DNA of 11,434 nucleotides from JBBSEZ01 sp038239195 (GCA_038239195.1 JBBSEZ010000325.1:1-11434), one strand, 5' to 3'. Positions 1 through 6,787 are shown, counted from the first letter of the stretch. The notes: generated from the sequence alone by a model not told the origin. Numbers and translations: made by a program.

Positions 1-56
1 AGGGGGAGCCAGACCGGGACGCGCGACCTTTTCTCCAGACCGTCCACAGTCACTCT

Positions 57-97
57 CCCCCTCTCCCTTCTTGGGAGTGGGGGTTGGGGGGTGAGGG
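57..97. repeat. REP-like palindromic element upstream of dciA
   Basis: Positions 57-67 and 79-83 plus 73-77 form a hairpin. CTCCC (63-67) pairs with GGGAG (73-77) around the loop TTCTT. After one T/T mismatch, CCCCC (57-61) pairs with GGGGG (79-83). The flank then continues as TTGGGGGGTGAGGG. This C-rich arm, G-rich arm and TGAGGG tail resemble dispersed intergenic REP-type sequences common in high-GC genomes, including planctomycetes. No T-tract follows, so an intrinsic terminator is less likely. The alternative TTG start of the next gene at 84 lies inside this repeat, which argues against using it. Only one copy is visible here, so repeat status is inferred from resemblance. Confidence 0.4.
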
Positions 98-113
98 AAT
101 CGAGGACCATCGC

Positions 114-440
114 ATGGCCATCCGCCGCGATACGCCGGGGCGAGGCCCGGAAAAGCTGGGCGAGGTGCTGAGCCGGCTGTTCACGGCGCGCGGCTGGGGC
201 CGTCGTCAGGGGCGGCTTCAGCTCGAACAGGCCTGGGCGGAGGCGGCGGGGGCCGACGTCGTCTCGCAGACGCGCATCGGGGCGATTCGCCGCGGGGTGT
301 TGGAGGTGACGGTGGGCAATGCGGTGTTGCTGCAAGAGCTGGCCCATTTCCACAAGCGCCGGCTGCTCGAGCAGCTGCGGCGCCGGCTGCCGGGGCAGAC
401 GCTGACCGACCTGCGCTTCCGCGCCGGCGTGCTGGATTGA
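114..440 (+). CDS. dciA: DciA/DUF721 family protein (helicase-loader type)
   Basis: This encodes 108 residues and matches the DUF721 pattern: a conserved Trp in an amphipathic helix (LEQAWAEAAG, about residues 38-47), a short strand region (GVLEVTVGNAVLLQEL), then a basic helix (HKRRLLEQLRRRL) and a closing LRFRAG strand near the C-terminus. Members of this family (DciA) interact with the replicative helicase DnaB and help load it in bacteria lacking DnaC/DnaI-type loaders; that role is family knowledge. The ATG at 114 is preferred because GAGGA at 102-106 sits 7 nt upstream and the longer TTG start at 84 lies within a palindromic repeat. gyrB begins 51 nt after the stop on the same strand. 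A dciA-gyrB neighbourhood is also known in Actinobacteria, which supports the call. The protein is basic, as expected for a nucleic-acid-associated loader. Confidence 0.8.
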   Translation: MAIRRDTPGRGPEKLGEVLSRLFTARGWGRRQGRLQLEQAWAEAAGADVVSQTRIGAIRRGVLEVTVGNAVLLQELAHFHKRRLLEQLRRRLPGQTLTDLRFRAGVLD

Positions 441-478
441 GAGAGGTTGTTGCCGTTCCCGGGACAGGGGGCGGACGC

Positions 479-484
479 GAGGAA
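479..484 (+). promoter_or_regulatory. Shine-Dalgarno site fixing the gyrB start
   Basis: GAGGAA lies 7 nt before the ATG at 492. The in-frame upstream TTG at 447 has only a weak GAGAGG next to it and would add 15 residues (starting LLPFPGQG) with no similarity to GyrB N-termini. This decides the start in favour of 492. Confidence 0.7.
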
Positions 485-491
485 CACAGCG

Positions 492-3107
492 ATGAGCGAA
501 GAACGCACTCCCGAAGTCGAGGCCGAGTTGACCGCTCAGGAACTGGCCACGGCCGAGGCCGCGACTCATTATGACCCCGAGAGCGTCAAGGTCTTCCGAG
601 ACACGGCCCACATTCGCGAGCGCCCGGGCATGTACATTGGCGACACGGGGACCAAGGGGCTGCATCATCTCGTCTACGAGCTCGTTTACAACAGCGTGGA
701 CGAGGCGCTCGCCGGGCACTGCCACTTCATCCACGTCCGGATCAACCCCGACCGATCGATCAGCGTCAGCGACGACGGGCGCGGCATCCCGGTGGAGGAA
801 CACCCCAAGGAGAAGCGCTCGACGCTCGAGGTGGTGATGACCACCGTTGGGGCAGGGGCCAAGTTCGACAAGAGCACCTACAAGGTCTCAGCCGGCCTGC
901 ACGGCATCGGGGCCAAGGCGGTGACGGCCCTGAGCGAGTGGGTCGAGGCCGAGGTACGGCGCGACGGCCGCACCTGGTTTCAGGAGTACGAGCGAGGCAC
1001 CCCGATCACGGCGGTGACGGACCGCGGCCCGGCAACGCGCACCGGCACGCGCATCACGTTCAAGCCTGACCCCCAGATCTTTCGCGATGCCACCTTCGAC
1101 TGGGAGACTCTGCAAGGGCGGCTGCGCGAGTTGGCCTTTCTCAACAAGGGATTGGCCATCATCTTGCACGACGAGGCCAGCAGCAAGGAGGAGCGCTTCA
1201 AGTTCGACGGCGGCATCGCCGAGTACGTCGCCTGGATCAACCGCGACGACGGCAAGCTGCACGAGCCGATCTACGTGGAAAAGATGGTCGAGGTGAAGCC
1301 GGCCGAGATGGAAAAGATGGTCGAGGTGAAGCCGGCCGAGTTCGTTCGCGTCGAGGTGGCGCTTCAGTGGACGACGGGGGAGGAGGCGCGCGAGCGCTGC
1401 TACGCCAACAACGCCTACAACGGCGAGGGCGGGACGCATCGGTCGGGCTTCCGGATCGGCCTGACGCGGGCACTGAGCGGGTACGGCAACAAGGCGGGGT
1501 CGTTCAAGGAAGGGATGAAGCCGACCGGCGACGACTTCCGCGAGGGCCTGACGGCGGTCATCAGCGTTCAGGTTGCCGAGCCGCAACTCGAGGCCCAGAC
1601 CAAGATCCGCCTCAACAACCCGGAGGTGGAGGGGGCGGTGGCCGGGGCGGTGGCGGAGCAACTGGGCAAGTACCTGGAGGAGCACCCCAAGGACGCCCAG
1701 AAGATCATGAAGAAGGTGGTGCTGTCCGCCGAGGCGCGCGAGGCGGCGGCGAAGGCGCGCAAGGCGCTGAAGGACCGCAAGAGCATCCTCAACAGCGGCG
1801 GGCTGCCGGGCAAGCTGTTCGACTGCAACGACCGCGACCGCGACAAGTCGGAATTGTTCCTGGTGGAGGGCGACTCGGCCGGCGGCTCGGCCGTCGAGGG
1901 CCGCGATAACGTGTTCCAGGCCATCCTGCCCCTGCGCGGCAAGCCGCTCAACGTCGAGAAGGCGCGGCTGGAGAACATGCTGAAGAACGAGGAGATCACC
2001 AGCCTGATCTCGGCCATCGGTCTGGACATCGGCCTCGAGCTCGGCACCGAGGAAGAGATGGAAGAGGTCGATAAGAAGAGGCGGTATGGGAAGATTATTA
2101 TCATGACAGATGCCGACGTCGATGGCCAGCACATCCGTACCCTATTACTCACCTTCTTCTACCGCCAGATGGCGCGCCTCGTGGCCGACGGCCGGATCTA
2201 CGTCGCGCGCCCGCCGCTGTACAAGGTCACGGAGAAGAAGCACGTTCGCTTCGTGCAGACGGCGCCGGAGATGAACGACGAGTTGATGGGGCGCGGCCTG
2301 CGCAACACGCGCCTGGCGATCCACGCGCCGCCGGTGGAGGGGGCGGTGGCGACTGCGCCGCATTTGCTGACGGGGGCCGATCTGGACGGGCTCGTCAAGT
2401 TAATGGGCCACCTGGAAAAGGCGCTGGAGACGCTGGAGCGGCGCGGCGTCAACCTGACCGCGTTCGTGGCCCGGGTGACGGAGCGCGGCCTGCCGATGTT
2501 CCGGGTGCTGGTGAGCGGCCGGGAAGAGTGGTGCTACACGCGCGACGAGGTGGACGCTCTGCGCAAGCGCGAGCAGGAGCGCCTGGGCCGCGAGCTGGTG
2601 GTGGGCGACGAGGCGCCGCCTGCGGACGGGGCGGCCAACGGACAGGCGGACGGGCACCTCGTCACCTTCTACGATCTCGAATTGCACGAGGTGCGCGAGG
2701 TAAACCGCGGGCTGGAGGAACTGCGCCGTCACGGGCTGACGGCCAGCGACCTGGTGCCGGCGCCGCGCGTGGCAGGGCGCGAGCCGCCTCCTCGGCTCAA
2801 ACTGGAGAACGGCGACCACTCCAAGGCGCTGTTGCACCTGCGCGATCTGGTGACGGAGGTGCGGCGCCTGGGCGAGCGTGGCCTGGCCATTACTCGCTTC
2901 AAGGGCCTCGGCGAGATGGACCCCATCGAGCTGTGGGACACGACGCTCGACCCCGAGAAGCGCACGCTGCTCCAGGTGAAGCTCGACGACGTGCTGAAGG
3001 CCGACGAGATGTTTCGCACGCTGATGGGCGAGAAGGTCGAGCCGCGCCGCGAGTTCATCACCAAGTACGCGCTCGAGGTCAAGGAGATCGACTACCACGG
3101 GTCGTGA
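492..3107 (+). CDS. gyrB: DNA gyrase subunit B
   Basis: GyrB is the ATPase/TOPRIM subunit that works with GyrA (not in this window) to introduce negative supercoils. The protein is 871 residues; E. coli GyrB is 804. Visible in order: GHKL ATPase with catalytic-type Glu63 and Mg-binding Asn67 (YELVYNSVDEA), DDGRGIP (94-100), ATP-lid glycines (AGLHGIG, 134-140), transducer ATP-contact QTK (369-371), TOPRIM EGDSAGG (Glu459, Asp461), DADVD (Asp540, 542, 544), and the C-terminal GyrA-binding tail with RFKGLGEMDP near residue 801 and LMGEKVEPRR. A long insertion of roughly 200 residues (about 585-795) separates DADVD from the tail, as in Gram-negative GyrB. Oddities: Tyr replaces the usual Asp before Asn67, Ala replaces the first lid Gly, and an 11-residue perfect tandem duplication lies in the transducer region (262-283). 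The long insert argues for GyrB over ParE. Confidence 0.96.
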   Translation: MSEERTPEVEAELTAQELATAEAATHYDPESVKVFRDTAHIRERPGMYIGDTGTKGLHHLVYELVYNSVDEALAGHCHFIHVRINPDRSISVSDDGRGIPVEEHPKEKRSTLEVVMTTVGAGAKFDKSTYKVSAGLHGIGAKAVTALSEWVEAEVRRDGRTWFQEYERGTPITAVTDRGPATRTGTRITFKPDPQIFRDATFDWETLQGRLRELAFLNKGLAIILHDEASSKEERFKFDGGIAEYVAWINRDDGKLHEPIYVEKMVEVKPAEMEKMVEVKPAEFVRVEVALQWTTGEEARERCYANNAYNGEGGTHRSGFRIGLTRALSGYGNKAGSFKEGMKPTGDDFREGLTAVISVQVAEPQLEAQTKIRLNNPEVEGAVAGAVAEQLGKYLEEHPKDAQKIMKKVVLSAEAREAAAKARKALKDRKSILNSGGLPGKLFDCNDRDRDKSELFLVEGDSAGGSAVEGRDNVFQAILPLRGKPLNVEKARLENMLKNEEITSLISAIGLDIGLELGTEEEMEEVDKKRRYGKIIIMTDADVDGQHIRTLLLTFFYRQMARLVADGRIYVARPPLYKVTEKKHVRFVQTAPEMNDELMGRGLRNTRLAIHAPPVEGAVATAPHLLTGADLDGLVKLMGHLEKALETLERRGVNLTAFVARVTERGLPMFRVLVSGREEWCYTRDEVDALRKREQERLGRELVVGDEAPPADGAANGQADGHLVTFYDLELHEVREVNRGLEELRRHGLTASDLVPAPRVAGREPPPRLKLENGDHSKALLHLRDLVTEVRRLGERGLAITRFKGLGEMDPIELWDTTLDPEKRTLLQVKLDDVLKADEMFRTLMGEKVEPRREFITKYALEVKEIDYHGS
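1275..1340 (+). repeat. 33-bp in-frame tandem duplication in gyrB
   Basis: Two copies of a 33-base unit (1275-1307 and 1308-1340) differ only at the first base (GTG versus ATG codon). They encode VEKMVEVKPAE then MEKMVEVKPAE, residues 262-283 of GyrB. The segment falls between the strands aligned with E. coli 'IFYFSTEKDGIGVEVALQW', so it probably extends a surface hairpin of the transducer domain. The near-identity at third codon positions indicates a recent slippage or duplication event. Confidence 0.9.
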
Positions 3108-3342
3108 CGAAAGGAGGAGGCGAGCAGCGGAGGGCCTCGGGAATTGACTTCCCGCGAGCGTTCGGTGGCCCTTGCGACCTGGCGGAAGGAGCTTCCTGTC
3201 CTTCCCGGGAGAAAGGTCATGCCGTTGCCATTCGATGCAACGTTGAAAGGCCCGGGGCAAGTCAGTCCAGGCGGCATGCTGGCGACCTTCGATTCGACGC
3301 GAGAACGGGTAAAATGCCCGAATGATTTGGAGAGGGCCCATC
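3108..3342. other. Intergenic region between gyrB and the DUF4058-like gene
   Basis: This 235-nt gap contains two short perfect hairpins. CGGGAA (3138-3143) pairs with TTCCCG (3149-3154) around TTGAC, 31 nt after the gyrB stop. GGAAGGA (3184-3190) pairs with TCCTTCC (3199-3205) around an 8-nt loop. Neither has a T-tract, so they could be mRNA 3' stabilisers or Rho-independent-like ends of uncertain strength. A TAAAAT at 3310-3315 resembles a -10 box for the downstream gene, but I see no convincing -35. An open frame running from 3144 through this gap into the next gene is low-complexity and not believable. Confidence 0.35.
3329..3336 (+). promoter_or_regulatory. Shine-Dalgarno site fixing the DUF4058-like start
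   Basis: GGAGAGGG ends 6 nt before the ATG at 3343. It sits inside the extra codons that would belong to an upstream in-frame ATG at 3322, which has no ribosome site of its own. The family N-terminus also begins at MPIHDWTRV. Confidence 0.7.
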
Positions 3343-4131
3343 ATGCCGATTCACGATTGGACGCGCGTTCGCGCCGGGACCTTTCATGCCTTCCACAACT
3401 CTTGGAACACGCACTTGATGGAGGCCTTGAACGGTGGATTGTTGCCACCCGAATACTACGCTCTCTCCGAACAAATCGCCACCCGGATGCAGACGGACGT
3501 GTTGACCCTACAACGCCCCCCCTCGCAAGGCCCACTCGGGCCGTCCGCGGAGGCAGGCGGCCTTGCCGTCGCCGAGGCCCCGCCGAAGGCGCGTCTTCGG
3601 CTCCGTCCCGACCCGAAACGACGGCCTCGGCAGCCTCGTCGGCGCCCGAAGTCCGTCGTGGTCCGACACGTCAGCGGCCATCGGGTTGTCGCGCTGATCG
3701 AGATCGTCTCCCCCGCCAACAAGGACCGGCGCGATAACGTTCGCGACCTTGCCGCCAAGATCGTCCAGTGCCTGGAGTCCGACATTCACGTTCTGTTGCT
3801 CGACCTCTTGCCCGCGACCAGGCACGATCCGCACGGCATCCACGGGGCCGTTTGGAGCGCCTACGACACCGAGCCCTACGTTCTCCCTGCCGACGGTCCT
3901 TTGACGCTGGCCGCCTACATCGGCCGCCCCGGCGACCCCGAGGCGTTCCTCGAGCCGGTCGCCGTTGGCCAGGCGTTGCCCGACAGGCCCCTGTTCCTCA
4001 GTCCGGAGCGCTACGTGCAGGTGCCGTTGGAAGCGACTTACCAGATGGCCTATCGCGGCATGCCGACCTTCTGGAGGGAGGCCCTGGAGGCCCCCCCCGC
4101 ATCGCCTGAAGTTGGCGAGGGCCAGGGCTGA
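3343..4131 (+). CDS. DUF4058-like protein of unknown function
   Basis: This is a 262-residue protein with no signal peptide or membrane segment. The N-terminus MPIHDWTRVRAGTFHAFHNSW and the block GLLPPEYYALSEQ (33-45) match a family abundant in planctomycetes and, as I recall, usually annotated DUF4058. The core holds VVVRHVSGHRVVALIEIVSPANK (105-127), then LLLDLLP (151-157) and LTLAAYIG (188-194). The C-terminal part is LPDRPLFLSPERYVQVPLEATYQ (212-233). The E-x-V-S-P-x-N-K motif resembles the strand-loop layout seen in some restriction-like folds (compare Uma2-like proteins), but catalysis is not shown. A basic low-complexity stretch (84-103, Arg/Pro-rich) precedes the core. The coding sequence has a C7 run near 3515 and a C8 run at 4091-4098. 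It is convergent with the next gene, 74 nt apart. Function unknown. Confidence 0.7.
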   Translation: MPIHDWTRVRAGTFHAFHNSWNTHLMEALNGGLLPPEYYALSEQIATRMQTDVLTLQRPPSQGPLGPSAEAGGLAVAEAPPKARLRLRPDPKRRPRQPRRRPKSVVVRHVSGHRVVALIEIVSPANKDRRDNVRDLAAKIVQCLESDIHVLLLDLLPATRHDPHGIHGAVWSAYDTEPYVLPADGPLTLAAYIGRPGDPEAFLEPVAVGQALPDRPLFLSPERYVQVPLEATYQMAYRGMPTFWREALEAPPASPEVGEGQG

Positions 4132-4205
4132 GCAACCGCAGAGGTGCATGCGGCGGAGCAGGCGGCGTTGGAGCGGTGCGGGACCAGGAGCTTGTCGTCC
4201 GCCTC

Positions 4206-6392
4206 TCACCCCTCCTTGCGCGACACGAACAGCAGCAATGCCCCCTCCTCGGCGATCCCCGCCTCGCGCTCCTCGTGGCTGATGCCGTGCCGGCCCTCCG
4301 CCCCCGTCAGGCTATAGCGGCCCGCCTTGCGCAGGCGGTGCAGTTCGTGGTCGAAGGTGTCGCGGTCCACCGGCACCTCCTGACGCAGCTTCACCAGGCT
4401 GACGAGGTTATGCGAGCCCTTCTCCTTGTCGAGGCGGGCGAACGCCGTCTCGAACAGGCGGGCGAAATCGACCTTCTCTTTCTCGGCGGGCCTTTCTTCG
4501 GCGGTGGTCCTGGTCGGCGCTTCGGGCCTGGGCGCCGGCAGCGTGCCGACGTCGGCCACCAGGAACAGGTATACCTGCCCCTTGATGCGCAGGCTGCCTA
4601 CCGTCTTCGGTAGCTCCCCGGTCGCCAGGCGCTTGTCGATCCCTTCCCCGAACTCGTTCTGCACGTCCTTGGCGATCTTCTTCTTGAGATCGCCGACGCG
4701 CACCCCCTGATTGTCGTCGGTGCGCACCGCCTTCAGCGCCTCTTCCAGCAAGCGCGGCCCGCCCACGATGCGTTCGCGGTCGCTCGCCAGCCCCACCAGC
4801 GAGCCGCCCCCCGGCAGCGGCACCACGACCGTCTCGGCCTTGAACGCCGGCAGGGCCAGGGCGCCCTTGATGACCTTCGCGTCCTCGCTTCCCGCATGGC
4901 GCAGCAGCGCGTCCAGCAAGGTCGGGTAGTCGTCCTGCCCGTGCCCCCGGCGCAGGGCCGCCAGCAGCTTGTTCGCCAGCACCTCCGCCGGCGGGCGCGG
5001 CAGTTCGTGCTTGCTCAGGCGCAGGTGCGGCTTGCCCCCCACCTCGGCGACGGCCACGCTCGCCGGCAACTTGTTTTCGCGCACCAGCGTCTCGACGGCG
5101 ACGGTGAACGGGGCGCGCAGGGCCTTGTGCAACTTGCCCGCCACCTTCGCCACCGGCCAGAGGGGTCGCTCGGCCGTCGAGAGCAGGCCGACGGCGTAGT
5201 GGAGCACGTCCGGGCTGTTGGCGGCGCGCTCCTCGTCGCCCTTCAGCACCACCGGCGCGTTCGGCTGGTCCGGCGCCACGACCACGAGCTGCGCCTTCAG
5301 TTCTTTCTCGTTGAGCGCCTTGGTCCGCAGCTCGGGCGAGGTTTCGGGCGCCACCTCGCCCAGCAGCTCGTCGAGCGCGATGGGGTAGCGGTCGCCGCGT
5401 CGCAACTGGTGCAGACGGGCCAGCACCTTCTCGCGCAACATCTCCTCGGGGAGGAGCCTGTCCTTGCGGTAGAGCTCCAGTTGCCCGCCGTGCGTTCGCG
5501 AGCCGACGCTCGCCGGCAAGCCCCCCGCCTCCGCCTGGCGGCGTACCGTATCGGTGAAGCTGAGCCGCAGGCCCTCGGCGACGACCTCGGCCAGCTTGTC
5601 CAGCGCCACGGGTTGTTTCTTCGCTACCCCCAACGCGGCGTCGAGCAGCACCGGGCTGCTCGCCAGGGCCTCGCGGTCGGCGCCAAGCGCCACCGGACCG
5701 TCCGCCTGGCCAGGCAGGCCCAAAACGGCTTCGCCCAGGAAAGGCGGTTCGGCGAGGGCCCTCTTCACCAGCGCCGGTTTCGAATCGGGAGCAGCCTGCT
5801 CGAGCAATCGGGACAGCGGGACCGGATAGGCGCTGCCGCCCGCCGATTTCTGAAGCTCCAGGGCTCGCAACAACTTCTCGGACAGTTCCGCGTGCGCCGA
5901 CTTCCGGGGAAGTGGGGGAGGCGGGGGCGGGAACTGTTTGAGGTAGAGCAGCACCTTGTTCTTGACGAGCTGGGTGCCGACGTGCTCGGGCCAGTCGTTG
6001 TTCGCGATCCGCTTGTCGAGCGCTTCCTGAAAGGCGGGGCGCAGGGCCTTGTCCACCTGGCCGACGATCTTGGCGGGGCCGTGCAGCGGGGCGTCGGCCG
6101 CGCAGAGCCGGCCCAGGGCGTAATCGAGCAGTTGGCCGCTGGCCGCCAGGGCGGCGGAGCCCTCGGCCAGGGCGATCGGGCTGGCCAGCGCTTTTTTGTC
6201 CGCCAGGACGACCTGCTGGGCAAAAGGCTTCTTGGCCAGGGCCTGGAGGACTTCCTCGTCCGTCGCGCCGGGGTCGGCCAGCTCTTTCAACCGGGCCACG
6301 GTCAGCACCGGTTCGCCGTTGGTCTCGCCCTGCTTGCGCAGCGCTTCCAGCAGCCGGGCTGCCCGTTCGGCGGTTTCGTTCCCTTTCGCCAT
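4206..6392 (-). CDS. Four-module repeat protein with distinct C-terminal domain, function unknown
   Basis: This is a 728-residue soluble protein with no signal peptide or membrane segment. Four diverged modules of about 150 residues lie at roughly 9-157, 169-315, 318-467 and 470-618. Each starts with an LLxAL helix (LLEALRK 14, LLRALEL 174, VLARLHQ 323, LLAALRR 476). Modules 2-4 then have a YP-x-x-L turn (189, 337, 489). Each has a lLd/h-aLG-like helix in the middle. Each ends with LPxxVG and a strand such as KNKVLLYL, GQLELYR, GKPHLRL or GQVYLFL (period 150-158). A Pro run (155-160) links modules 1 and 2. The C-terminal ~88 residues differ: LVSLVKLRQEV, HELHRLRKAGRYSL, EGRHG, EREAGI, ALLLFVSRK. 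Helix-helix-strand order suggests tandem winged-helix folds, possibly for DNA or protein binding; this is inference. The ATG at 6392 has a perfect AGGAGG 8 nt upstream. I do not recognise a named family. Confidence 0.85.
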   Translation of the reverse strand: MAKGNETAERAARLLEALRKQGETNGEPVLTVARLKELADPGATDEEVLQALAKKPFAQQVVLADKKALASPIALAEGSAALAASGQLLDYALGRLCAADAPLHGPAKIVGQVDKALRPAFQEALDKRIANNDWPEHVGTQLVKNKVLLYLKQFPPPPPPLPRKSAHAELSEKLLRALELQKSAGGSAYPVPLSRLLEQAAPDSKPALVKRALAEPPFLGEAVLGLPGQADGPVALGADREALASSPVLLDAALGVAKKQPVALDKLAEVVAEGLRLSFTDTVRRQAEAGGLPASVGSRTHGGQLELYRKDRLLPEEMLREKVLARLHQLRRGDRYPIALDELLGEVAPETSPELRTKALNEKELKAQLVVVAPDQPNAPVVLKGDEERAANSPDVLHYAVGLLSTAERPLWPVAKVAGKLHKALRAPFTVAVETLVRENKLPASVAVAEVGGKPHLRLSKHELPRPPAEVLANKLLAALRRGHGQDDYPTLLDALLRHAGSEDAKVIKGALALPAFKAETVVVPLPGGGSLVGLASDRERIVGGPRLLEEALKAVRTDDNQGVRVGDLKKKIAKDVQNEFGEGIDKRLATGELPKTVGSLRIKGQVYLFLVADVGTLPAPRPEAPTRTTAEERPAEKEKVDFARLFETAFARLDKEKGSHNLVSLVKLRQEVPVDRDTFDHELHRLRKAGRYSLTGAEGRHGISHEEREAGIAEEGALLLFVSRKEG

Positions 6393-6400
6393 CGCGCGAT

Positions 6401-6406
6401 CCTCCT
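6401..6406 (-). promoter_or_regulatory. Perfect AGGAGG ribosome site of the four-module gene
   Basis: On the minus strand AGGAGG is followed by 8 nt and then the ATG at 6392. It is the strongest Shine-Dalgarno match in the window. It shows that this gene is translated and fixes its start. Confidence 0.8.
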
Positions 6407-6443
6407 GGTTGCGATTCGTCGTTCTGCCATTTTATGAATTGGG

Positions 6444-6512
6444 GGAGGAACGCTAAGCCGCAAGCGGCGAAGGGAGGAAGTTCGCCGCTTGCGGCTTGGC
6501 GTTCTGTCCTCC
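6444..6512. repeat. REPIN-like inverted pair of palindromes
   Basis: The arms 6449-6471 and 6481-6503 are 23-nt reverse complements with one G/T mismatch, separated by a 9-nt loop (GGGAGGAAG). Each arm contains its own palindrome: GCCGCAAGCGGC at 6457-6468 and GCCGCTTGCGGC at 6484-6495. Outside the arms GGAGG (6444-6448) can pair with CCTCC (6508-6512) across a 4-nt bulge. Two inverted REP-like units form the structure called a REPIN. It lies about 50 nt upstream of the four-module gene's start. Dispersal elsewhere in the genome is inferred, because only one copy is visible. Confidence 0.65.
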
Positions 6513-6753
6513 GGGGCGCTGCTACAAATGGACGCGCGTGCTCCCCCCCGCTAACCGAAGCGAACGCGCCCTCGCCTCGCGCTTGCAGCGGCGCGCTTGC
6601 TCGCGATAGTGGAAGGAACGGCTGGGCAAAGACTTGCGCCAACGTCGCAACACGTCGCTCGTTTCGGCACGGCGCGTGCTGAGAAGGAGGGGGGCCTCAG
6701 GGGCCTTCCAGACCAAAACCGTTCTCGTGCGGCGTCTTCTCCCCGAAGCGCCA

Positions 6754-6787
6754 GGCCGGCCCCATCGCCCATCGGATGGGGCCGGCC
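6754..6787 (-). terminator. Strong hairpin at the end of the sigma-kinase-zinc ribbon operon
   Basis: GGCCGGCCCCATC (6754-6766) pairs perfectly with GATGGGGCCGGCC (6775-6787), giving a 13-bp stem with an 8-nt loop, 10 nt past the stop codon of the zinc-ribbon gene. On the minus strand an AAAA precedes the stem but no T-tract follows. A TTTT follows on the plus strand instead. The position makes it a likely transcript end for the minus-strand operon, but it could also stop plus-strand transcription or serve as a 3' stabiliser. Confidence 0.6.

Noticed and set aside
888..2132. A 414-codon minus-strand frame opposite gyrB
   Set aside because: Antisense of a certain gyrB coding region, with Leu/Ala/Arg-rich low complexity.
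3288..3315. A sigma-70 promoter with TTCGAT and TAAAAT ahead of the DUF4058-like gene
   Set aside because: The -35 matches the consensus at only two positions, so only the -10-like box is mentioned, not called.
3144..3737. A plus-strand frame of 197 codons spanning the gyrB-DUF4058 gap
   Set aside because: It overlaps the DUF4058-like gene out of frame, has no recognisable domain and becomes Arg/Pro-rich.
4896..6437. A 513-codon plus-strand frame opposite the four-module gene
   Set aside because: Antisense shadow rich in Leu/Gln/Arg/Gly; no domain and no supported start.
6449..6503. The large palindrome as an intrinsic terminator or as a transposon end
   Set aside because: No T-tract follows in either direction, no transposase or target duplication is visible, and each arm is itself palindromic, which fits a REPIN better.
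4408..6642. A 744-codon minus-strand frame overlapping the four-module gene
   Set aside because: Gly/Arg/Ala-rich shadow frame. It lacks the repeat structure and the AGGAGG-supported start of the true gene.
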